This document shows, piece by piece, positions 14,253-23,539 of a stretch of 35,884 nt of DNA; the first letter of the stretch is position 1; each line of letters begins with the position of its first letter. This DNA is from Nannocystaceae bacterium (lineage in GTDB: Bacteria > Myxococcota_A > Polyangia > Nannocystales > Nannocystaceae). The translations under genes were made by a program, and so were the position numbers. Under the pieces are notes generated by a model. It did no database searches, was not told where the DNA came from, and was given only the letters and a program-made list of their open reading frames with translations. The stretch covers positions 1 through 35,884 of the forward strand of contig JAIBBS010000078.1 of the NCBI GenBank assembly GCA_019694555.1, written 5' to 3'.

Positions 14253-17200
14253 GCGAGGAGCTCGAGCTCACCGGCGCGATGTTCCGCCCGGGCCACCCGA
14301 GCGCCGTCGCGTACGACGAGGGCAGCGGTCCGGTCGAGCTCGACGAGCTCGTGCTCGAGCCGTCCGCGGATGCCTCGCAGCCGCCGGCGCTGGTCGACGA
14401 TCCCTCGCTGCTGTGGCCGGCGAGCTCGGGCATCCACACCAGCTTGGTGTCGGTGTCGACGCAGACCGGCACCGCCGAGTCGTGGCAGGCGCTGGTCGAG
14501 GAGCTGGCCGAGGAGAGCCGCCTGTGCGACGACGCGAGCCTGCGCGGCGCGATGCTGTGCGAGGCCGGGCGCATCCTCATCGAGCGACTGGGGCGACAGG
14601 AGGAGGGCGAGCTGCTGCTGCGGCGCAGCGCCAGCCCGCTGGCCGAGCGACTGCGCGAGACCAGCCGCGCGGGCACGCGCGGGCTCGCCGCGGAGCTCGC
14701 GACGCTCGAGTCGACCGCGCGCGACGAACACCTCGACGCCGACAGCCGCGCGGCGGCGTGGATCGAGTTCGGGCTCGCGTGCGAGGAGCGGACGCCGAGC
14801 CGGCGCCGCGCCTACGAGGCGTACCTGCGCGCGCTGGAGCTGCGCCCCGACGAGCTGGTCGCGCTGCTGCTGGCGGCCGAGGCCGCGACGCAGCTGGGCG
14901 AGTCGGCCGCGGCCGCCAACCACCTGCGCGGCGCGTTGGTGCAGGTGGCCTCGCCGCGCCAGCGCGCCGCCTTGCTGCTGGATCTCGCGGAGTGTGTCGA
15001 CGACGACGACGAGCGCGCCAACCACCTCGCCGAGGCCCACGCCGCCGACCCGCTCGACGAGAGCGTGCTGCGCCGCTACATCCGCGCGCTGTCCCGCAGC
15101 GGCGACCGCGATCAGCTCGGCGCGCTGTACCGCGAGCTCGCGCGCGTGGCCCAGGATCCGATCTCGGCCAGCACCGCGCTGCACCTGGCGTTCCTGACGC
15201 TGGCCGAGGCCAGCCGCCCGGTGCACGACCTCGTGCTCGAGCTCGCGGCCCGCGATCCCGAGCGCGGCGACGCGACCGACGTGCTCGCGCCGCTGTCCGA
15301 GGTCGCGCTGTACGTCGAGCAACGCATCGCCGCCGGCGACGACGGCCGCGGCCTGCCGCAAAACGGCGACGTGCTCGCGCGACTGTGGCGATGCCTCGAC
15401 GATCCGCGCGAGCAGGCGCTGGTGCGCGAGCAGCTGGCGCGGCTGCGGCTGGCCGAGCTGCGCCGTGCGATGGGCGGCAACCCGCACCCCGACGCGCTGC
15501 GGGCCGACCCCGCGCGCGCGAGCCTGGCCGACGCGATCGCGGCGGATCTGCGATTCTGCCTGGTGCACCTGCCGGAGCACCGCTGGGTCCGCGAGGCGCT
15601 GGGCGAGGTGCTGCGCTGGCAGGGCAACCTGCCGGGCCTGGTGCTGCACCTGCAGGAGTGGGCGCGCACGCAGAGCGCCGGCCCCGATCGCGCGGCGATC
15701 CTGCTGCGGCTGGGCCAGCTGCACGAGCAGCAGCGCCGCGACCTGCCGCGCGCCGCCGAGGTCTACGAGCTGGCCGCGGCCGAGGACCCCGACAACCCCA
15801 ACTGCCAGCGCGCGCTGGGCTCGGTCTACGAGCGCATGCGTCGGTGGACGCAGGCGGCGCAGTGCCTGCGGCGACAGATCGACAACGGCAGCGACGAGCA
15901 GGACAAGCTCACCGGCCTGCGTCGACTCGCGGCGATGGCCGAGCACGAGCTCGCCGACAACGACCTCGCGATCGCGGCGCTGCAGGAGATCATCCGCCTC
16001 GCGCCCGGCGAGCTGCTCGCGATGTACGAGCTGGCCCGCACCAGCCGCACCGCGCGGCGCCCCACGGTGCTGGTCTCCGCGCTCGAGCAGCTGGCCGAGC
16101 GCATCGACGACGACGTCGCGCGCACCGGCCTGCTGGTCGAGCTCGGCGAGGTCCAGGAGCTGCACCTCAAGCAGCGCAACGCCGCGCGCGGCTGCTACGA
16201 GCGCGCGCTGGCGCTGACGCCCGGCTACACCCCGGCGCTGCGGGCCCTGGGGCGGCTGTACCGCGACGAGGGCGACCTGCACGACGTCGTGCGGCTGCTG
16301 GCGCCGCAGGTCGATCCCATCACCGATCCAGCCGTGCTCGCGCTCAAGGCCGCGCGGGTCTACATCGACGAGATCGGCGACCTCGACAGCGCGATCGAGC
16401 AGCTCGACGTCGCCTACCACGCCAACCCCGATCTCGCCTCCGCGCGCGAGCTGTTGCTGCAGCTGCTGACCGCCGCGGGTCGACTCGAGCTCGCCTACGA
16501 TCTGCTGCGCGCGCAGGATCCCCCGCGCAGCGTCGCGGCCGCGACCGACCACCACTACCGCCTGGGCCTGCTGGCCGAGGCCTGCGCGCGACAGAGCGGC
16601 ATCGACGACGAGCTCAAGCTGCGTCGCGAGGACGCGGCGCTGCAGCACTACCGCGCCGCGCTCGCGCACCAGGCCGACCACGGCCTCGCGTTCGAGCGCT
16701 CGCGCCGACTGCTGGTCGCGCACAACGATCTGCCCAACCTCGTGCGCATGTTCGAGGCCACCGCGCAGGGCAGCGCCGGGCCCAGCCGCGCGCTGGCCTG
16801 GGTCGCACTGGCGCGGCTGCACCTCGCGGACGCGGCCAGCCTCGAGACCGCGCGCCACGCCTACGAGCAGGCCTTCGAGGCCGCGCCCGAGGATCCGATC
16901 GTGCGCCACGAGCTCGAGGTGCTGCTGCGACTGCAGGGCGACCGTCGCTCGCTGCCGGCGCTGTGCCTGCGGGCCGCCCGCGACACCGCCGACAAGCACC
17001 TGCAAGCGACGCTGTTGGTCGAGGCCGCCGAGATCCTGCTGTCGACCGGCGAGCGCGAGGATCACGACCTCGCCGGCAACGCGATCCTCGACGCGCTGCG
17101 CGTCGATCCCGGCAACCCCTACGCGGTGCGCCACCTCGAGCGGCTGCTGACCGAGCCCGACTCGCCGTTCGTGATCAAGGATGCGGTGAGCGCCCGGGCC

Positions 17201-19243
17201 GTGCGCGCGCAGTCCGACGCCGAGCGAGCCATCTTCTACGTCGAGAGCGCCGAGCTGCTCGAGCGCGTCGGCGCGTGGGGCCAGGCCCGCCGCGCCTACC
17301 TCGCGGCCAAGGGCGCCCTGCCCCAGCTGGCGCCGGCCGACCTCGGGCTCGCGCGGCTGGCCAACGACTCGCGCCGCACCGTCGCGGCGGCCCACGGCCG
17401 GCAGTCGATCCACGTGCTGGTCGCCGAGGCCCGCGACGCCGCGGTGCGAGCGACCCGCGGCGACGTGCCCGCGCGTGCGCGCGCGCTGGCGCTGATCGGC
17501 GAGATCCTCGCGCGCGACCCCAAGCACCGCGACGCCATCGCGCTCGCACGCACGCTCGCGGGCCAGCTGGCCGAGCCCGCGCCGCTGGTCGAGCTGCTCG
17601 AGCACGCGTGGCAGCGCATCGACGATCCGACGCTGCGCTACGAGCTCGCGCTGTTCCTGGCCGAGCACGCGCTCGCGCTCGAGCGCGCGGTCAGCTACTA
17701 CGAGGCCGCATCCGCGGCCAAGCCCAACGGCCGCCGCGCGCTGCGGGGCCTGGTCCACGTCTACCGCCAGATGGGCGACGATCGCCGCGCCGCGGCCGCG
17801 ACCGAGCGACTGCTCGAGCAGTTCGATCCGACCGAGCCCTCGGCCATCGATCTGCGCATGGGCATCGCGACGTTCCTGTCGTCGTCCCCCGAGACCCTGC
17901 CGCGCGCGCTCGACCACGCGCGCATCGTGCTCGACGCCCGCCCCGACGACGCGCGTGCGCTGCAGCTGATGGCCGATCTGCTCGAGCGCGCGAGCCAGCC
18001 GGTCGCCGCCGCCGACGTGCTCGAGCGACTCGCCGCGCGCGAGCGCAACCGCGACAAGCTGCACGACATCCTGCTGCGTCGCGCCAAGCTGCTCGCGGGC
18101 CAGAGCGGCCAAGACGGCGCGGCGCTCGACGCCATCGAGCGCGCGGCGACGCTCAACCCCGGCAACCGCGAGACCGTCGCGATGTTCGTCGACCAGCTCG
18201 AGCGCACCGGTCAGACCGAGCGCATCGCGACGTTCCTGGGCCCGATCCGCAGCGCGGTCGCGGCCAACATCTCGCGGGGCGCGGTGTCGCTGCGGGACTT
18301 CGCGCTGCTGTCCAAGGTCGCCCGCCGTGCGAACCCCGAGCTGTCGCGCATGGCCGAGGCGCTGGCCGCCGCGATCGAGCCCGGCGGCGAGACCACCGCG
18401 ACGCCGCTGCGCGTGCCCACGGCCGCGGCCGTGCGCGCGTTCCTCGACGCCGCGGACACGCGCCACATGGTGCTGGCCGAGGGCGAGCCGCAGCCGCTGC
18501 ACGGCCTGCTGACCGCGCTCGACGGCGCGGTCGGACGGCTCGCCGCCGACTTCCCCATCGTCGGCGCGGCCGACATCGCCGCGATGCCGCGGCCCGAGAC
18601 GCCCGCACCGGTCGCCGAGCTCGCGCGACGACTCGCCGAGACCGTCGGCACGCGGCCGCCTCGCATGCAGGCCTCGAGCACGCACAACACCGTGGTGTTC
18701 CTGCAGGACCCGCTCGCGACCGTGCGGCTGGGCGCGAACCTGTGGAGCCTGGGCGACGACGTCGCGCTGCGCGGCCTGGTCGCGCTGGCGTTCGCGCGCG
18801 TGGCCTTCGGCGCGCCGCGGGTGCGCGCGCTGCCGCCGGCGAGCATCGATCTGCTGCTCGCGGCCTCGTTCGAGGTCGCCGGCGTGTTCAACCCGCTGAC
18901 CGCGGATCCCGATCCGCGGGCGCTGGGCGAGCTGGTCACGCAGCTGCGCAATCTGCTGCCGCGACGGCACCTCAAGACCGTCGAGGACACCTGCCGCGCG
19001 CTGGGCGGCTACGGCTTCGATCCCGGCGGCACCGCGCGGGCCATCCGCGCCACCGACCTGCGCTTCGCCACGCTGCTGTCGGCGGATCCGACCGGCACGC
19101 TCGCGGCCGCGTGTGCGCTCGACGGCGTCATCGGCGGCAGCCTCAAGCAGCGGGTCAACCGCTCCCGCACCGCGCAGGAGCTGCTGACCCACCTGTTGTC
19201 CGACGACATGCTCGTCGTCGGGACTCGCCTCGGCGCGCTGTGA
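14249..19243 (+). CDS. Giant TPR protein, second of a paralogous pair
   Basis: 1664 residues. The ATG at 14249 overlaps the previous stop (ATGA) and has a perfect AGGAGG at 14236-14241, seven bases upstream, so it is translated efficiently after the first TPR gene. The first 70 residues are acidic and unstructured (SEELELTGAMFRPGHPSAVA). About residues 75-1430 are TPR-like repeats (for example AEVYELAAAEDPDNPNCQRALGSVYERM and ARHAYEQAFEAAPEDP). The last 210 residues (from APVAELARRLAETVG, about 1453) form the domain shared with the first TPR protein. No export signal. The paired, coupled arrangement suggests the two products bind each other in a roughly one-to-one complex (inference). It converges with the His/Asp-tail gene, leaving only nine bases, so the transcripts probably overlap. 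Confidence 0.87.
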   Translation: MSEELELTGAMFRPGHPSAVAYDEGSGPVELDELVLEPSADASQPPALVDDPSLLWPASSGIHTSLVSVSTQTGTAESWQALVEELAEESRLCDDASLRGAMLCEAGRILIERLGRQEEGELLLRRSASPLAERLRETSRAGTRGLAAELATLESTARDEHLDADSRAAAWIEFGLACEERTPSRRRAYEAYLRALELRPDELVALLLAAEAATQLGESAAAANHLRGALVQVASPRQRAALLLDLAECVDDDDERANHLAEAHAADPLDESVLRRYIRALSRSGDRDQLGALYRELARVAQDPISASTALHLAFLTLAEASRPVHDLVLELAARDPERGDATDVLAPLSEVALYVEQRIAAGDDGRGLPQNGDVLARLWRCLDDPREQALVREQLARLRLAELRRAMGGNPHPDALRADPARASLADAIAADLRFCLVHLPEHRWVREALGEVLRWQGNLPGLVLHLQEWARTQSAGPDRAAILLRLGQLHEQQRRDLPRAAEVYELAAAEDPDNPNCQRALGSVYERMRRWTQAAQCLRRQIDNGSDEQDKLTGLRRLAAMAEHELADNDLAIAALQEIIRLAPGELLAMYELARTSRTARRPTVLVSALEQLAERIDDDVARTGLLVELGEVQELHLKQRNAARGCYERALALTPGYTPALRALGRLYRDEGDLHDVVRLLAPQVDPITDPAVLALKAARVYIDEIGDLDSAIEQLDVAYHANPDLASARELLLQLLTAAGRLELAYDLLRAQDPPRSVAAATDHHYRLGLLAEACARQSGIDDELKLRREDAALQHYRAALAHQADHGLAFERSRRLLVAHNDLPNLVRMFEATAQGSAGPSRALAWVALARLHLADAASLETARHAYEQAFEAAPEDPIVRHELEVLLRLQGDRRSLPALCLRAARDTADKHLQATLLVEAAEILLSTGEREDHDLAGNAILDALRVDPGNPYAVRHLERLLTEPDSPFVIKDAVSARAVRAQSDAERAIFYVESAELLERVGAWGQARRAYLAAKGALPQLAPADLGLARLANDSRRTVAAAHGRQSIHVLVAEARDAAVRATRGDVPARARALALIGEILARDPKHRDAIALARTLAGQLAEPAPLVELLEHAWQRIDDPTLRYELALFLAEHALALERAVSYYEAASAAKPNGRRALRGLVHVYRQMGDDRRAAAATERLLEQFDPTEPSAIDLRMGIATFLSSSPETLPRALDHARIVLDARPDDARALQLMADLLERASQPVAAADVLERLAARERNRDKLHDILLRRAKLLAGQSGQDGAALDAIERAATLNPGNRETVAMFVDQLERTGQTERIATFLGPIRSAVAANISRGAVSLRDFALLSKVARRANPELSRMAEALAAAIEPGGETTATPLRVPTAAAVRAFLDAADTRHMVLAEGEPQPLHGLLTALDGAVGRLAADFPIVGAADIAAMPRPETPAPVAELARRLAETVGTRPPRMQASSTHNTVVFLQDPLATVRLGANLWSLGDDVALRGLVALAFARVAFGAPRVRALPPASIDLLLAASFEVAGVFNPLTADPDPRALGELVTQLRNLLPRRHLKTVEDTCRALGGYGFDPGGTARAIRATDLRFATLLSADPTGTLAAACALDGVIGGSLKQRVNRSRTAQELLTHLLSDDMLVVGTRLGAL

Positions 19244-19252
19244 CCCCGCGGC

Positions 19253-20368
<1,116 letters not shown>

Positions 20369-20384
20369 GGGCGCCCCTCGCTTA

Positions 20385-22655
20385 CTACATCCCCAGATCG
20401 AGCGCAAACGCCGGCCGCAGGTCCGCGCCGGTGCCCCAGCGACCACGGCGCCAGCGGTCGCCGAACGCCGTCTGCCACGCGAGCGCGCTGCGCACGATCC
20501 GCAACGCGACGCCGCCGTCGGCGAGCGCGTCGGTGGTCTCGCCCGGGTCGCGCGACAGATCGAAGAACCGCTCGGTGAGCCCGGGCCCGAGCCACAGCTT
20601 GGCGTCGCCGACGATGCCGGCCACGCTGCCGTCGCCCAGGTACGCGAGCACCAGCCGCGGCGGCGGCAGCGGATCGTCGATGACCGGCACCAGGCTCTCG
20701 CCCTGCCAGTGTTGCGGCGCCGGCAAGCCCAGCAGATCGGTGATGGTCGGCGCGAGATCCAGCAGGTCGACCGGCGCGGTGATGCGACCGGTCGCGACCA
20801 GATCGGGCGCACGGATCGACAGCGGCACGCGCAGGCTCTCCTCGTACAGCGACACGCCGTGACCGGCACCGCCGTGCTCGAAGAACTCCTCGCCGTGGAT
20901 GCCGACCAGCACCACGACCGCGTCGTCGAGCCGTCGCTCGCTGCGCAGGAACTCGAGCAGCCGACCGACCGCGGCCGAGACCGACTGCAGCTCGCCGCGG
21001 TAGAGCCGACGCACGTACGCCAGCTCCTTCGCGTCGGGCACGACGCGACCCAGTCGCACGCGCCCGACCCACACGTGGCTCTGGTGCGCCAACGGGGCCC
21101 GCGGCGGCGCGACGACGTCGGCGAGCAGCTCGCGCGGCGGCTCGTACGGCGCCTGCGGATCCGACAGATCGAGCATCGCGAACAGCCGACCGGTGCGGCC
21201 CTTCATGCGCGCGATGGCCTCGCCGACCACGGTCGCGGCGTGGTTGTCCTGCCCCGCACCGCCGACGGTGCGGACCTCGTCGAGCCCCTGCGCCAGGCCG
21301 CGCTCGGCCGAGACGTCGGCGTTGGCGGTGACGAGCAGGCGGTAGTAGCCGCTGCGCTCGAGCGTCTCGGGCAGCAGCGTCTGGCCGTCGGCGACGTAGG
21401 TGCCGCGGACGGTGCGGTGCACCGGCGGTGCGGCGGAGCTGAGCCAGCTGGCGTGGCTGGGCACCGCCGCGGGCGAGGTCGCATAGGCGCGCTCGAACAC
21501 CAGCGAGTCGTCGAGCAGCTGCTCGAGCTCGGGCAGCGCCGGACGTCGACCCAGCTCGATCTCGTCGGCGCGCGCACCCTCGAGCGCGAGCACGATGACG
21601 TCGCGCGGCGAGCGGGTGCGGCGATCGAGCGGCGTGTCGCGCTGCGCGATCACCCGCGCCGAGATCAGCCGCGCGCCGGCCTGCGCGTCGCGGCCCGATC
21701 GCGTGCGCAGCTCGACCCGGATCGGCAGCTCGCCCCACGCGCTCAGATCGATGGTGCGGCGGTTGCCGGTCTCGCGCAGCGCCTCCTGCGACGCGACCGT
21801 CGGCGGACGCCCGGCGCGGTGATCGTCGCTGGTGCTGACCAGCACCTCGAACACGCCGGTGCCCCCGACCTCGAACTCGAGCTTGGCGCGCCGCGGCGGC
21901 ACGAAGTAGTAGGCCAGGCCGGTGCCGGCCGCGAGCGTGAGCCCGCCGTGGCCGCTGCCGTCGAGCTCGACCTGGAACGGCGGGCTGGGCTCGCGGCGCG
22001 CCGGTGTGGTGATGGCCTCGTGCGCGCCGACCTCGACGGTCGCGACCGCGGCCGCGAGATCGGCCCCGGTCGCGCCGAGGGTGCGGCGGAAGTGCAGCCG
22101 CAGGCGGTTGTCGCCGTGGTGTGTGGCGTCGGCCGGCAGCGAGAACGTGCGGCGCTCCCACGCGCTGGACACCAGCAGGTTCGCGAGCGGCCGGTCATTC
22201 CACAGCACCGTCACCGCTTGCTCGGGCGCCAGCGCCCGCAGCGTGATCGCCATCGCGAGCCCGGGGTGGCCGTCGCGATCGGGATGCAGCGCCGGCGCGA
22301 GCTCGCCGTCGAGCGGCACGTCGAGCGACGCGGTCTTGCCCACCACCAGCCCCGCGCGGCGATCGTCGACCGGCTGCGCCAGCTGCCACGCCGACTGCCG
22401 CGCGAGCGCGAGGTGCTTGAGCGCGGAGCGCAGCCCCAGATCGATCGTCAGCAAGCCGTCGCGCAGCAGCACCGCGTTGGGTCGCTGCGCCACCAGATCG
22501 AGCCACTGGTCGCGACGCTCCAGCCGCGGCGTCGGAGCCTCGCCGCCACCGCCCTGCACGCGGCCGACCTCGGGCACGGCCGCGCGCGGCTCGTCGATCG
22601 GCGCGGTGTCGCGGCACGCGCCCGCCAGCGCCATCGCGAGCAGCCAACGCCTCAC
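20385..22655 (-). CDS. Sulfatase-fold protein lacking catalytic residues (probable pseudoenzyme)
   Basis: 756 residues from a GTG at 22655 overlapping the upstream stop (GTGA). The N-terminus (RRWLLAMALAGAC) is a signal peptide with a possible lipidation Cys, though the lipobox is imperfect. Residues about 25-340 are beta-rich with no family named. From 350 on the alkaline phosphatase/sulfatase fold is clear: RDVIVLALEGARADEIELG, ERAYATSPAAVPSHASWLSS, GIHGEEFFEHGGAGHGVSLYEESLRVPLSIRAP and DLAPTITDLLGLPAP. Key positions are altered: Glu 359 replaces the first metal Asp, Ala 397 stands where Cys/Ser/Thr of CxPSR is the nucleophile, and Ile 586 replaces Asp of the SDHG motif. Sulfatase activity is therefore unlikely; binding of a glycan or lipid headgroup is possible (inference). 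It lies within the envelope operon, on the outer side of the inner membrane or in the outer membrane. Confidence 0.82.
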   Translation of the reverse strand: MRRWLLAMALAGACRDTAPIDEPRAAVPEVGRVQGGGGEAPTPRLERRDQWLDLVAQRPNAVLLRDGLLTIDLGLRSALKHLALARQSAWQLAQPVDDRRAGLVVGKTASLDVPLDGELAPALHPDRDGHPGLAMAITLRALAPEQAVTVLWNDRPLANLLVSSAWERRTFSLPADATHHGDNRLRLHFRRTLGATGADLAAAVATVEVGAHEAITTPARREPSPPFQVELDGSGHGGLTLAAGTGLAYYFVPPRRAKLEFEVGGTGVFEVLVSTSDDHRAGRPPTVASQEALRETGNRRTIDLSAWGELPIRVELRTRSGRDAQAGARLISARVIAQRDTPLDRRTRSPRDVIVLALEGARADEIELGRRPALPELEQLLDDSLVFERAYATSPAAVPSHASWLSSAAPPVHRTVRGTYVADGQTLLPETLERSGYYRLLVTANADVSAERGLAQGLDEVRTVGGAGQDNHAATVVGEAIARMKGRTGRLFAMLDLSDPQAPYEPPRELLADVVAPPRAPLAHQSHVWVGRVRLGRVVPDAKELAYVRRLYRGELQSVSAAVGRLLEFLRSERRLDDAVVVLVGIHGEEFFEHGGAGHGVSLYEESLRVPLSIRAPDLVATGRITAPVDLLDLAPTITDLLGLPAPQHWQGESLVPVIDDPLPPPRLVLAYLGDGSVAGIVGDAKLWLGPGLTERFFDLSRDPGETTDALADGGVALRIVRSALAWQTAFGDRWRRGRWGTGADLRPAFALDLGM

Positions 22656-23539
22656 GCCGACCCCTGCGCCACGCCGCGGCCGCGTCGCGCCAGCCACACC
22701 ACCGCCGCGATCGCGAGCAGCCCGATCACACCCGGCGCCGTGGTCGCCCACGCCAGCGTCGACACGCGCACCGCCGCCTCGAGCCACGCCACCGCGGCGA
22801 ACACCGCGGCCACGCCCCACACCAGCGCGCGCGACGATCGCTGCGCGCTGCGGCGCTGATCGAACCACGCCAACACCACGCCGAGCACGACCACGCCCCA
22901 GCCCAGCGCGCGACCGAGCTCGCCGAGCCCGCCCGCGGCGCGCAGCAACGGCTCGAGTGCAGGCGAGCTGGCGTAGGCCTCGCGCAGTGCCACCGGCGGC
23001 AGCGGCTGCGGCCACGGCCACAGCGCTGCGCTCAGCTGTGCCGCGATGCCGGCACCGATCACCGCCAGCGCCGGCGCAAGCCCGCGCAACCACGCCGCCA
23101 GGGCCACCAGCGCCGGCAGCAGCGCCAGCCACGGCCGCAGCCGTCGCCGCGTGGGCTCGGGCGCGCGCACGGTCCAGCCGCGACGCTCGAGCTGCATCGA
23201 CACCACCGCGGCGCCGGGCAACACCTCGAACGCCGCGGCGAGACGATGCGGTCCTGCGCCCGCGTCGTAGGCGGCGTCGTCGGCCACGCTCGCCTGCGCC
23301 ACCGACTCGGCCCACGCCGGACCGGCGACCGCCAGCGCGACGCCGACCGGCCGCGCGCTGACGATCGCGCCGGCGTCGTCGCGCAGGCCCGCGGTGCGAT
23401 CGAGCGCCGCGAGCTCCTGTGCCGCCATCGCCGGCGCGGCGCGCTGGGCCAACGATTCGTCGTCGACCACGCCCGCGGCCGCGGCCGCGACCGCCAGCGC
23501 GATCCAACCCCACGGCGACGGTGATGCCTGCGGTCTCAT
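22652..23539 (-). CDS. Six-helix integral membrane protein of unknown function
   Basis: 295 residues from the ATG at 23539, which overlaps the upstream stop (ATGA). Hydrophobic helices are visible at about 11-26, 137-151, 154-175, 212-226, 238-254 and 268-284. Residues 27-135 form a soluble segment after the first helix, probably periplasmic, rich in Ala and Asp. The tail is short and basic (RRGRGVAQGSA). I recognise no family motif. It is coupled on both sides, to the long TPR-like putative lipoprotein and the sulfatase-like protein, which suggests it anchors or assembles an envelope complex with them (inference). Confidence 0.75.
   Translation of the reverse strand: MRPQASPSPWGWIALAVAAAAAGVVDDESLAQRAAPAMAAQELAALDRTAGLRDDAGAIVSARPVGVALAVAGPAWAESVAQASVADDAAYDAGAGPHRLAAAFEVLPGAAVVSMQLERRGWTVRAPEPTRRRLRPWLALLPALVALAAWLRGLAPALAVIGAGIAAQLSAALWPWPQPLPPVALREAYASSPALEPLLRAAGGLGELGRALGWGVVVLGVVLAWFDQRRSAQRSSRALVWGVAAVFAAVAWLEAAVRVSTLAWATTAPGVIGLLAIAAVVWLARRGRGVAQGSA

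Noticed and set aside
14198..19192. A 1664-codon open frame on the minus strand opposite the second giant TPR gene
   Set aside because: Same reasoning: low-complexity Arg/Gln/Val composition and no motif, while the plus-strand frame has TPRs and a good ribosome-binding site.
20385..22655. An active arylsulfatase
   Set aside because: The nucleophile position is Ala and the SDHG metal Asp is Ile, so activity cannot be claimed despite the fold.
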